Assembly: GCA_963978905.1 (NCBI GenBank)
Contig: OZ022256.1
Span: forward strand, 25,445,426 to 25,509,425
Source: Trichostrongylus colubriformis
Lineage: Eukaryota > Nematoda > Chromadorea > Rhabditida > Trichostrongylidae
Length of the DNA stretch: 64,000 bases
Reading direction: 5' to 3'
Below, in pieces: positions 21,453 to 31,900 of this stretch. Made by a program: the position numbers and the translations under genes. Every line of letters begins with the position of its first letter. Position 1 is the first letter of the stretch. Below the pieces are notes generated by a model. The model saw nothing but the letters and a program-made list of their open reading frames with translations. It had not been told where the DNA came from and searched no databases.

Positions 21453-23260
21453 AGCGGTGTCGGATAAACCTTTAATGAAGCTTTCCTCAGTTCTTTCCTT
21501 GTATTCGCTTATGCCGCAGCCTGGTTTCGCAATTGTTATCCTATCTCCATTTCACAGACACTGGAAGTCGAGGTGACCATAGTGTGACAGTAGATAACAA
21601 ACGGAAAAAACGACCGAAAATCTGAGAAATGGGAAGTCGAAAACCGTCCTTAACTGCAACCCCCTCTGCATCACTAGTCGGTGGGCCCAGATGCAGAAGG
21701 GCGAGCGGCTAAGTCATACGGGCACGAATGTTGACCGCCCTCGCTGCAGCTCCGCGGCCGATATTGCAGCGCGGCACGCAGTGCCGCATGATTCTAGCAT
21801 GACCTGAACCCGCTCTTTTTCAATGCGAACTTCGCCATACATCACCTCTTCTGGAGTGAGATGCTTACCTTCAGAGAAGGACTCTTCCATTACTCATTTT
21901 CTCCCTGTCCCGGGCGATGCTTTCAACAACAGACCCCATTCAGCCGCGTTTCACAAGCCCTTGCTGGCGTGAGTACTAGAATAGGTGGAGACTACCAAGC
22001 TACTCATATCGCGCCATCTCCGCCCTTTTTTCTTCGCTGCAAAACAGGGTATTTTATAAGGAGTTTCAAGCAAGGCTGTTGAGATGTACTCCTGAAGCTG
22101 AGACATGTTGGAGTATTTGTCCTTTCGTGCTTTCACGATGAAGCAATTCAACTTAGCAATAAGGTGATCATTCGAAATCTTACGCTGTTATCCTCCTAAT
22201 GTTAGGTTGTTGAGAAAGTCCTGGGACACTGAAAACTTTTCTTTCAATTTTTAAAAACTTTATTTCGACGTCATCTCTAATCACAAAGTAATCACCTTCT
22301 GCATCGACAACACTTTGCCATTTTTTGAGCTGATCACGAATACCTTTCCTTCAGAAGGAAGCTGGTTGTGAGTCGAAGAAGCGCGTCACTTCCGATTCAA
22401 GTTGAGCTTGATCATTAAATTCCTTAACTCTGAGATTTTGTTTGAGGGCCCTAAATAGGTGATAATCGGAAGGGGCAATGTCGAGCGAATATGGGTGGTG
22501 AGGCAGTACTTCCCATCCGAGCTCCTCCAACTTCTCCCAAGACATTCTTGCAACATGAGGGCGTGCGTTGTCATGAAGAAGGTAAACTTTGTTTCGTCCT
22601 GACCGCTTTTGCTGCATTGCCTCGCTCAACTTCTGCAGCTGATTAGAGTAGATGCTTGCAGTTACTGCGGTACCACTTTCGAGAAGTTCTTGGTAGAGCA
22701 TTCCTTGTGAGTCCCACCAACAGCACAGCATCACCTTTTTTTGATGGGTGTCTGTCTTCGATTGAGTCGGAGCCGCTTCGCCCTGGGGTTTCCAAGCCAG
22801 TGAGCTTTCCTGCTATGATTCGCGCAAAAGACCCAGGATTTATCCCCTGTAACGACCCTTCCCAGAGAGTCCTTGATCCGGAATCGAATGAGGAGAGACT
22901 GAGCAATGCTCAACCTCGATGACCGGTCTGAATCGCTCAGTTCGTGGGGCACCCAAGTCGAAATAACCTTTCGAAATCCAAGGGCGTGAAGTTCAGTGTA
23001 ATCTACGATTGTGTGGCTATTGATCTATAATGTTGATCGGCCCACGGACCCTTTTTAGAATTTTTACTTTTTTTGAAATCGGTGTCCCAGGACTTTTTCA
23101 CCAACCTAATAGTTCCGGTAAAACTCACAGAGCATGAGTCAGTTTTCCATTTGTGTGTACATTTAGGCGCGAGATTACCAGCCTCATTTCTCCACCTACC
23201 AGTCATTGTTCGGGTAAGCCCACCGTCTGGATGTGAAGTCCGAGTAAGATGAGGGACGCT
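21453..23260. repeat. Downstream module D, copy 3 (interrupted by mariner)
   Basis: It follows copy 1 of D up to the conserved GAGCATGAGTCAGTTTTCCA segment. It is somewhat more diverged in the 21750-22200 part, has no Tc3-like insertion, and carries a mariner at 22205-23106. Similarity ends near 23260. Confidence 0.8.
22205..23106 (-). mobile_element. Mariner-type element (DD34D), N-terminally deleted
   Basis: Inverted ends GGTTGTTGAGAAAGTCCTGG and GGTTGGTGAAAAAGTCCTGG are flanked by TA at 22203-22204 and 23107-23108. Paralogous D copies at about 12480, 17495 and 43540 lack it. On the minus strand VTGDKSWVF (first Asp) lies at about 22840, then after a frameshift near 22733 the frame continues to YLLHDNARPHVA and LDIAPSDYHLF, giving all three aspartates. 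The N-terminal DNA-binding domain is deleted, so it is not autonomous. Confidence 0.88.
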
Positions 23261-23928
23261 CGATTCTATCGTGATCCGACAGCCCAGCGTCGCGTACGCC
23301 GCACTGCGCGGCAGGTGACGCGTCGAGTCAGGCACGCCGAACTCAGCTCTGCTTCGTGCAAGCAGAACTGGCAGAGATCTGAAAGCACCATAGACAACTC
23401 ATGCATAGAGAGGATTTAGTTAAAAATGTAATCGAACTGAACAGTTTCAAAAAAGATTCCCATGAGATTGTAATTCCATGCACTCAAAATGGTCGCCTGT
23501 CTGGATTGATTTCGATCGAATCGATAACTTCAGCGAGCTGATCAACTCCGTCACCATCATACTTCGCATTCGGACCCCTGTACTCCTGGATCTATTGCGG
23601 TGAAACTATAGAATGGACCAATATGAAGTTCCCAAACAATTTTATAGGATGCAGAAAGACCTCACAGGAGACTCTCATGAGAAAAAGCTCTATAATGAGA
23701 AGTAGCACTTTATTCTCAAAAATTCGCATCGCAAGAGAAAACACAGAAATTGAGCTCATAGAGAAGTCCAAGATCTCCCTCCTCTCTGCCAGTGAAGCAT
23801 AGCGAATCAAAAAATTCTCTTGAACCATTAGCATACCATTAACATCCTCATTCTGCAACTATAAATGATACATTTACATACATTTATACATTTATTCGCC
23901 AATTCAATATTATTACAATATGTGGCGC
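23261..23928. other. No recognised gene
   Basis: The region between the end of module D and the RTE fragment has an 88-codon minus frame (23858-23592) rich in hydrophobic residues but without a recognisable family or signal. It may be the 3' flank of the LINE. Confidence 0.4.
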
Positions 23929-24420
23929 TCAGATCAGATCCATCCACTCTTTCTTCGACACTGATCTTGCTTTTCGTTGCCAATTGCGGGATCCCAATAT
24001 GTTTTGTAGCATGTCTCGCCATCTCGCTTTCGGTCTTCCTGTTTTTCTCTGTGAATAAGGGCACCACTCCATTATCTGTTGTGACCATTTATTATCATTG
24101 GAATTTGCTAGCTTCCAAGCATATTTCCACTTTCTTACCTTGGCGGTTTCGATCAAGTCTTCAAGTTTAGTGACACCTCGAAGCCACTCATTCGTCTTCT
24201 TACTTTCTAGACATACTCCAACCATTCTCCGTTCCATTCTTCGCTGTGCCACTGCGAGTCTTTGCATGTACATCTTTGTTTGAATCCATGTTTCCGATCC
24301 GTATATCATGAAAGGTAGAATGCAACGGTTAAAAAGCTTTCTTTTGAATCGCATTTCCACTCTCTTGGATGTTAGGAAGTTTTTATATCGGTAGAAGATG
24401 ATCCATCCAGCACGGATGGA
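23929..24420 (-). pseudogene. RTE-like LINE, C-terminal fragment
   Basis: The minus frame reads LFNRCILPFMIYGSETW, then an RRMERRMVG segment and GRPKARWRDML, the characteristic C-terminal region following the reverse transcriptase of RTE-clade LINEs. The RT core and endonuclease are absent, as expected from 5' truncation. Just beyond, at 24425-24470, two tandem copies of AATAAATGATAGTTAAACG mark the truncation point. Confidence 0.8.
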
Positions 24421-24547
24421 AAAAAAATAAATGATAGTTAAACGAATAAAATAAATGATAGTTAAACGCTATTGACTCGCGTTCCTTCATGATTCAAATC
24501 CGTTTTCCGCCAAGTCGGCCGTGACGGGGGCGATGTCGCACACCCGG

Positions 24548-25128
24548 AGAAACGGGAATATAAATGAGTGCTGAAAAATAAAATAGATAAAAACCCGATG
24601 TTCACGACATTTATTTGCGAAAATGATTCTGTCATTATGTCACATAGCGTCATCTAATTGCTTTGTCTGTTTGAAAGAGCATCGTAGAATCGTGAAAGGT
24701 GGCACTATCTTTCATAACTAAGGAAATCCTAAAGATGGAGAAACTATTCCTTCTATGGCTGACTGTGGTCATGGTTTGCGCTGAAAAAACAAGGTTATCC
24801 ACTCTTAGACATCTCACTAAATTAATTGCTGATTCGAAAGTGCATTATCCGACCTCTGTCAGCTCTCGCGCTACGATTAGGTCAACGCACTGTAAGCATT
24901 CCAGGAGGCAAGCCCTTGATGCGCACAGGAAGCAATGGGCACCCTCTTTTACTTATATTACGTAGGGCCTGCTTGAGTAAAAGTAAAGGGTAGGGCGACT
25001 TGAGTAGAGGAGTGGACTGGGGCTGATCGAGTTTGAATGTCGTGTAAGACAGTCAATCAGAATGAACACGCGGTGTGACCCGCTCCACTTTACATGAAGA
25101 ATTTCAGAGCCTGCTTCAGCAAGTAATC
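24548..25128. repeat. Left arm of long inverted repeat carrying a small secreted-protein gene
   Basis: This arm pairs with 27778-28352 (reverse complement, roughly 90% alike, about 575 bp). Similarity starts outward at a GGAGAAA..GGGAATATAAA motif and stops inward at the AATCCT motif. No target duplication is visible at the outer ends. Confidence 0.85.
24735..24965 (+). CDS. Small putative secreted protein, unknown family (copy 1)
   Basis: The 76-residue frame starts MEKLFLLWLTVVMVCA, a good signal peptide with cleavage likely after Ala16. The mature part is basic and rich in Lys, Arg, His and Ser with one cysteine. I chose the internal ATG at 24735 over one at 24699 because only it gives a signal peptide and only it is shared with the inverted copy at 28163-27942. 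The two proteins differ by a 9-base in-frame gap and about ten substitutions. No family is recognised. Confidence 0.55.
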   Translation: MEKLFLLWLTVVMVCAEKTRLSTLRHLTKLIADSKVHYPTSVSSRATIRSTHCKHSRRQALDAHRKQWAPSFTYIT

Positions 25129-25129
25129 C

Positions 25130-25930
25130 TAAGACCTCTATAATGACGTGGTTGGTTGCAGTGGATAATGAAGTCACGTAATTTTGATATGACTTCTTGT
25201 TGGTGGCGAATGACAACATCTTTTGCGGCAGAAGTAACTTAATAACTGCTTCTGCTCGCCAACTATGTAATGTGGCCTGGAAATAATGATGTTCATGACG
25301 TCTACACGGGAACAAAGTCGTCATCGTTGGCCGACTGCGCACTTATCAAAGCCAATGCACTCGTCGAGAGAGCAATGACCTACATCTACTGATACTCGCT
25401 ACGAAGTGCAACGTTTTCTAGGTTTATAGGCTTTCAATTCATTCCCCTCCATTCGCGTTTCCTCTGTAGGAGCACTGTAGCTGTGACGCAAATGCGCTGC
25501 CCTCATCGGAATCGGACAACTCGTGCGCGATCATCGCACGCCGCATGGGGCCCCGCGATTTTTCTAACCTAACGACATACACCTTTAGAGTGGGTGGGGC
25601 TACTGTGCTACTCAAATCGCGCCATCTTCGCCTTTTTTTCGCTGCAAAACAGTACACCCATCTCTCCTGCAGCGACGGAGCTTTTTATGAGGAGTTTCAT
25701 GCAATGTTATTGAGATATCCGCTTAAAGCTGAGACAAGTTGGGGTATTTGAACTTTCGAGCATTCACGATGAAGCAATCAAACTTAGCAATGAGGTAATC
25801 TCTCGGAATCTTACGCTATCCTATTAGTTTCGGTAGAAGCCATGGAGCATGAGTCAGTTTTCCATTTGTGTGCACGTTTACGGGCCAGATTAGCAGCCTT
25901 ATTTCTCCACCTATCAGTCATTGTCGTCAG
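25130..25930. repeat. Truncated copy of Mutator-like element right half plus module D
   Basis: 25130-25585 matches the right part (42850-43303) of the element at 42486-43303, including its terminal ACGACATACACC. 25586-25930 then continues as module D exactly as at 43304-43650. It therefore derives from a duplicated, already-interrupted D copy. Its left side is cut by the inverted-repeat arm. Confidence 0.8.
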
Positions 25931-27777
25931 TCGTCAGTTATTTTTCGGCATCGGTCTTTACGAAAGCTGCCATTTCAGCATTAACAGTTGTAAACATCCA
26001 GTTACCTTCAGGTAACATTGAAGTTGTGAACACATGAGCGATTGTTATCTTTCTTTATCAATGATAAACAGAACTTTTGACACTTATCAGTCAATTATGT
26101 GATACAAAAATTCATCTGCCGCACAGTGAGTCTAGACGGGGTTGCCATACTTCCCTCAGCCTCATATGTACATCTACTGTATTCTGGCGTGCTCGCGAAG
26201 ATGTGATATGTCACAGCACACGCATGTATACAATCGGCAGGCATATCTCGCTGAAAAGATGTTCTGCTCAGTTTTTGAAACGACTCTTGAGAGATCTCGT
26301 AACGATGGGTTACAATTTTTGCTGTGCTGTGAAAACCCTCCTTATAAGGCCACAAGCCGAAAAGCTCTCGATGTAAAAATTCTACTCATAGGATCTTAAA
26401 GGATAAAGGATGAAGTTTTTGGCGTTGATCAATCCCTTCCTGGTATGCGCCGCACATTCTAGTTCCATTCAGAAACGTGATGGCTGGTGAATGTGATGTG
26501 GGCTATACAATGAGTTGCGGTGGCCAGCCGATGTACAAGTCAGTGCTTTTATCCTCCCAGACGAATCTGGTACCAATTTCCCTACCCCGGAGGGATGGAA
26601 GGCTCGGTTGGCCTGGGCGGGCGTTGATGCGGGATTTGATCCCCGCACCATGAGAGTGGGGTGTGCGCCACCTGCCACTACACCACCTCCGCCCCATAGG
26701 ATCTTAGTATCTTCAATACGGCAATTTTTATTGCTGAAAGGCACACCCTCTTCTGCCCGTTAGCCATGAGAGGGGACATGAGCGACACATACGTTCCCTA
26801 AAGCTCTCCTGCCGATGACAATGTATTAAATACCCTTTACTTCCATTAGACGTCTAATGTGCATTTGAAACTAGGATACTCTTTTCTTATATAATAGAAA
26901 TCAGAAAAACATGAAGGACGGATCAAGTTGCGGCTATCGAAAAATCTCAAAATAGGGTAGCATTCGGGCTTAATTTTGATATCAGTGCGAGCAATGCTAA
27001 CCTTTTGGAATACCCCAGCAGTGCATTCGTTCGCAAGTGGGGCCAACAGCTTCCCATCCTCTGCTATGCACAACTACTGCTATCTCTTAAGAATATTATA
27101 GTATGTCAATCAAGATAACATCGCAGGCAGATTAGTCAAAGGCTGTAGATTGCGCCTAAGGCTGCCTTGGTTTTGCGTTTGGGAAGTGCATTGTGAACTG
27201 CTATTTCCCTCCACACGGCTTCCTGACAGGTAACTCTGCTGCTGTCGAAGGCTTTGATCCGAATGACGCTGCTACATCTGAAACGTGCTTATCTGTGCTT
27301 GATAGGACAGTGCCACAGGACGTCCTGTGGGAGTGAAAAATGTGAAAACAGTCTCACACTCCCTCACTGTGAGAGCCAGACAGCGTGCATGACTTCCCTT
27401 GGTGACAATTGGTTTAGCTCTCCATTCCACGGGACACAAATTTTTTTTTATCGTTAGCTTAGAGTTTTCGTGAAGGAGCTTCATCATCCCTTAGAAGCGT
27501 TTTTTTCTCTTCACAACCGAATTACGAGGTCCTCTGGTTCTTTCTTTGGGTGCAATAGGAAACAAGCATGAAATTTTCATGGATTATTCCAGTAAACGCT
27601 TCGATCAAACGATAGCTGATGACCTTCACTCATATCGTCTGATGAGACCATTCATTATCACAACTTTTCGCAAAAGCTCTTTATGATGCATGCATGTCTT
27701 GGCAATACGGAGAAATGTCATAATCCATTAGTGAAACCAGTATTAAGCGCAAGTGCAGAATAACACTAAAATCCGAA
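25931..27777. other. Interior of inverted repeat, mostly unrecognised
   Basis: Apart from a tRNA-derived SINE-like stretch (26500-26705) I recognise nothing. An 18-bp perfect palindrome, CCACAGGACGTCCTGTGG, lies at 27313-27330. Frames of up to about 100 codons have no motif. Confidence 0.4.
26500..26705 (-). mobile_element. Possible tRNA-derived SINE
   Basis: The minus strand near 26700 reads GGCGGAGGTGGTGTAGTGGC, close to an RNA polymerase III box A. About 40 bases later comes GGGGATCAAATCC, close to box B. The order and spacing resemble a tRNA head, but the acceptor stem does not pair, so it is not an intact tRNA gene. A GC-rich body of about 130 bp follows. Confidence 0.45.
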
Positions 27778-28352
27778 GGATTACATGCTGAAGCAGGCTC
27801 TGAAATTCTTCATGTGAAGTGGAGCGGGTCACACCGTGTGTTCACTCTGATTGACTGTCTTACACGACATTCAAACTCGAACAGCCCAAGTCCACTCCTC
27901 TACTCAAGGCGCCCTACCCTTTTCTGTTACTCAAGCAGGCCCTACGTAATATAAGTAAAAGAGGGTGCCCATTGCTTCCTGTGCGCATCGAGGCTTTGCC
28001 TCCTGGAATACCTACAGTGCGTTGACCTAATCATAGCGTGAGAGGTCGGATAATGCACTTTTGAATCAGCAATTAGTTTGGTGAGATGTCTAAGTGTGGA
28101 TACCCTAGTTCTTTCAGCGCAAACCATGATCACAGTCAGCCATAGAAGGAATAATTTCTTCATCTTCAGGATTTCTTTATTTCTGAAAGATAGTGCTACC
28201 TTTCACAATTCTACGATGCTCTTTCAACCAGACAAAGCAATTAGATGACGCTATGTGATATAATGGCGGAATCATTTTCGCAAATAAATGTCGTGAACAA
28301 CGGGTTGTTATCTATTTCATTTTTCAGCACCTGTTTATATTCCCATTTCTCC
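27778..28352. repeat. Right arm of long inverted repeat
   Basis: This is the reverse complement of 24548-25128. It carries the second small secreted-protein gene. The arms place the two genes facing each other across 2.65 kb. Confidence 0.85.
27942..28163 (-). CDS. Small putative secreted protein, unknown family (copy 2)
   Basis: This 73-residue paralogue of the gene at 24735 starts MKKLFLLWLTVIMVCA (signal peptide) and ends WAPSFTYIT as in copy 1. It differs by a 3-residue deletion near residue 42 and several conservative changes (V/I, K/R). Both copies stay open with in-frame gaps only, which suggests coding constraint, though two copies are too few to prove it. Confidence 0.55.
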   Translation of the reverse strand: MKKLFLLWLTVIMVCAERTRVSTLRHLTKLIADSKVHYPTSHAMIRSTHCRYSRRQSLDAHRKQWAPSFTYIT

Positions 28353-29009
28353 TTCGGCTCACGCACCTCTTTCAGTTTGATCGTTGCCTCAGACTTTCAC
28401 ACGCACACACATACATCGCATGCTCCTACACCATCGAAGTTTTTATCAAAAATTTCTGTTTATATGTTAATCCAAACAACAAGAGAATAATCGGCGTAAA
28501 TGTTACTGCTAAGTGCCTAGTGAGAAATGATTGAATTCCTATTTACTGCTCTGCCATGGTCTACGGTTTTACTCTTTAACCCCGAATCCGCTGCGATAAA
28601 ACTCGTAATCATTCTGACAAATACGTCAAGCAATCTTTTTTCTCAAAAAAAGCAATGTGACCACTTCATTTGCCTCAATCGTTAAACCCTAGTCCACTCA
28701 CTGAATAACTAATGCGGATCAAAACAGCATTTTCATAGCTGATATTAATATATGCATGCTCTGTGATAGAACGATCACACGAAGGGAGAGAAAAGATCCT
28801 TTTTTCTGCCCATGCAAACTTTTTGCAATTCTTTGAGTGATTAGCTCCGAAATCCTCTCACACAGACGCGAACCTATTCGGGGAACTTTGTCGTAAATGG
28901 CGTCTTTGAATATTGATTAAGTATTCGCATTATATCACAACCAGCTTGGATAGCGCACAGTATTGCGTGCATCATACAGTGAAACTGCAGAAGGTAGTTT
29001 ATATACAAA
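28353..29009. other. No recognised gene
   Basis: This is AT-rich sequence with short frames only. Confidence 0.4.
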
Positions 29010-29532
29010 TACAGTGTGTCCCGAAAGTATATGTTCTGATCAAGCTGAACTTGAAGAGTCGCAAAATTTTGCTTTTTTTCTGAAATCACGGTGTCCCAAA
29101 AGTACGGCTTTACGCAGCTTTTCTCTCTTGCTTCCATCAAGTGGTAAGCTGTGAAGTTCATGTAGTGGGGCTTTTCTTTTGAGTTTTGTTCTACATTGCC
29201 ATGCCAAGCGAAAACACTTCTTCATTCACAAAAGGGGACAAGTAATGGTTTACAAGGTTTTGGGACTCTGCGATCGCAAAACGTAAATAAAATGGCCGAT
29301 CCTTTAACTTGATCAACGAATTCTGCCGCGACATGGACCTATGTGACAACAAAAAGAGATGAGAAAAACCGCGACAACTTTCTGAGAGGCAGAAGCGTCG
29401 AATTCTTAACCCTACACTCACTTCCACAAGGTGTGCGGCAGCTATGTGGGAACTGGTACAGTTCATTTTACAGCGCTAGATAGGCGTGGCCTATGGACTT
29501 GGGTGGAAGTGTATCACATTCTCTCCATCACG

Positions 29533-31202
29533 CAGGGTCAAGCCTCCGTTGAGGAATCCTCAACAGGGGGTCGTATTTGGTGCGCTAGGAGGGGGGGTCG
29601 TAATCGTTGAGGTAGACAGTGACCAACAGAACTTCTCAGGCTGAGAGTCTGAAGTGTAAGGGGAGAAATGATAAAACTGATTAACTGGGTTCGAACCCGA
29701 AACTAGTTTAACTCGATCATCATGGAAACCTCATGCATGGCGCGATCCACAACGAAGCCAACCAATGTAAATGAACCTTTCATTGGTCCGCTGGCACAGA
29801 ATTCACGTACAGGGACACCTTCGAAATTGACCGATTATCCGTGGGAAGCGGCATCTATCCACGGGTATCACCATGGATGAATACTCCAAAAACTATGAGA
29901 TGAAAAAGAAAATCAGCTGATTTGGACTTCTTTCATATCTGACTACGGTTGCAAGTACGTACTCTGGTGTTAGCGGCCACTATGCGGATCGGAAACACGT
30001 TTGTATTCATTAAGAATGTGGATGAAATCCTCGTGCATGGCGCATCCCATAGAAAAGCTGACTGACGCTTCTCGCCCTCCCACTAGGTCTTCGAGAGCGA
30101 AGGATGCATACTAGAGAAATTCGAGTAACAATGAATCGATTTTTCGGAAGAATCGTGGGATGATCTCCCAAGATCGACGAAAAAGAGGTTCTCTCAACTA
30201 GCTTTTCTAAATTTTCCTTGCTTCGTTTTGAAGATATGGCACAGCTCAGGTAGTCATTCGAAAGCGAAAACCTCGCGGACTCTGCTTCACCAAAACGAAC
30301 TCATATGGTTAAGTTTGAAGGAAGTTATGGCCATTTGAAGTGAAACACCCCGAAATTTCCCTCAACTAACCCTCAACTGGCTTCCCTCAAAATAACTTTC
30401 TTCGTTTTAGAGGTATGGCATAGCTCAGGTAGTCATTCGAAAGCGAAAACCTCGCAGACTCTGCTTCACCAAAACGAACTCATATGGTTAAGTTTCAAGA
30501 AAGTTATGGTCATTTGAAGTGGAACACTCCGAAATTCCCCTCAACTAACCCTCAACTGGAAACCCATATAGAGAACTAAGCAACCATTAGGGAAAGCAAG
30601 CGGCCAATAAATAGGTCTAAGGAAGTTATTAGGAAAACAGTTCACAGCTGCTTGCTAGATGGGCTCTAGGTAAAGTTTGAAGTATTTTAAAAATGTCAGA
30701 TTTCAGTATGGGAAGAAGACGCGCTCCATCGTGATCGCCGCGTCGCAGCCGCACTATTGAACCGCGGTCAGATGAGGCTCCTATTTACGGTTTCTTTCAT
30801 TTTTTCACTTTTCTATTCTTACTTTTTCACCTTTTATCTCTGCCCCATGACTTGCATGACTGTGTTTAAGCTTTGTCCTTCGTCATCAGAAGACGAGCAC
30901 ATACCACTGGTCGGCAACTTCGTTTTGGAATATACTGGAATTGTTGGGTTCTTATCTTCGATTTTGTTTTGGAATATGAGTATTGAGTTTTGTTAGGTGC
31001 TTATTTCTCCCTTTTGTCAGGAGTTTGGTTTGGCCCCAGTGTTTTTTCACCATAGGCTCCTAATTTCCCTGGTAGATCGCACTGGCTTGGTAGAAACCAC
31101 AGAAGAAGTGGAACAAAAAAAGGGGGGTCGTATTGAGGCCCCCTTTCTGGGGGGGGGGGTCGTATTTTTCAAAAATTTCCCTCAACTGGACGCTTGACCC
31201 TG
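29533..31202. mobile_element. hAT-type non-autonomous element, 1670 bp
   Basis: The ends are CAGGGTCAAGC and GCTTGACCCTG, flanked by exact 8-bp duplications CCATCACG at 29525-29532 and 31203-31210. An 8-bp duplication and CAGGG ends are typical of hAT elements. It sits within the Tc1-like transposase and the host frame resumes after it. No transposase is visible inside. It contains G/C runs and a 175-bp tandem duplication. Confidence 0.85.
30215..30560. repeat. Two tandem copies of a ~175-bp repeat inside hAT-type element
   Basis: GGTAGTCATTCGAAAGCGAA recurs at about 30250 and 30428. Each copy ends CCCTCAACTGG, a motif that also occurs near the right end of the element. Subterminal repeats of this kind may be transposase-binding sites, which is inference. 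Confidence 0.75.
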
Positions 31203-31900
31203 CCATCACGTCTTTTTTGGCAAGGAGCATGTGAGCTGGAAGCATCAGTGGGATGAGATAGTTTGCAAGAATACTTTACTGATGCAGTGGTTCACGGCAT
31301 ATTAGTAATAGCATTGCAAGTGTTCTTTTATGATCAAAAGAAGTTCAATTTGGATGAACTGCATGGCTTGGCAAGTTATTGAAGGGATCTGAGGAAGGAA
31401 TCATATTACTTTTCAAGGCGCGGAATTGCTGGCGGTGGTTTCGTAAGTTGGGCTGTCTTCTCTCGCTCTGGCAAGGGCCGGATAGTATGCATTATACACC
31501 GCACTGGCTCCACTGCCCAACAGGACGTTTTCTGAAATGATTCATTGCCATAAGCAGCGATTTCCATTCAAACGCTATGAATCCCAACAAGATCTGCTCC
31601 TACCCATGTGTGCGCCTTAATAAAGGAGTGGTTGGGAGTGGCAAATATCAGCCTTTCCGTGGGCAACTAAGTTGCCACACTTCAACCCAATCGACATCCT
31701 CTGGAGGTACCTAGTTTTGAGAGGCTGACATAATCCTGCCTCCTGCTGCAACGTCCCAGAGTTGAAGGACGCCGTCCAGGAGGCTCGGCAAAGGGTGGCG
31801 CTAGAAACGATCGCGCAACTTGTCCAGAGCACCCCGAAACAGATACTGAAGTGATTGGAGAGAATGGAAAGGTCACGGGTTCTCATATATTGTTGTTGTT

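Larger units (their letters stand above)
18510..21740. repeat. Segmental duplication unit, right copy (partner 7242-10470)
   Basis: This is the direct repeat of the left unit at an offset of about 11,269 bp. Unlike the left copy, the leftward ShKT gene here is complete. Confidence 0.9.
29012..31900 (+). pseudogene. Tc1-like element with dead transposase, split by a hAT-type insertion
   Basis: A TA followed by CAGTGTGTCCCGAAAGTATA at 29012 looks like a Tc1-type left end. From 29201 (MPSENTS) the plus strand shows decayed DNA-binding domain sequence including KPRQLSERQKRRIL at about 29375. After the hAT-type insertion it resumes with KEHVSWKHQWDEIV, YDQKKFNLDELHGLASY (first catalytic position, Asp then Gln), RDLRKESYYFSRR and a C-terminal VIGENGKVTG near 31850. 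Stops and frameshifts are frequent. No matching right end was found, so the right boundary is approximate. Confidence 0.75.

Noticed and set aside
27313..27330. 18-bp perfect palindrome as an operator or recombination site
   Set aside because: Isolated, no second copy, no neighbouring gene; likely chance.
29680..29715. GGGTTCGAACCC, resembling a tRNA box B
   Set aside because: No cloverleaf or box A at suitable spacing; it is part of the hAT-type element.
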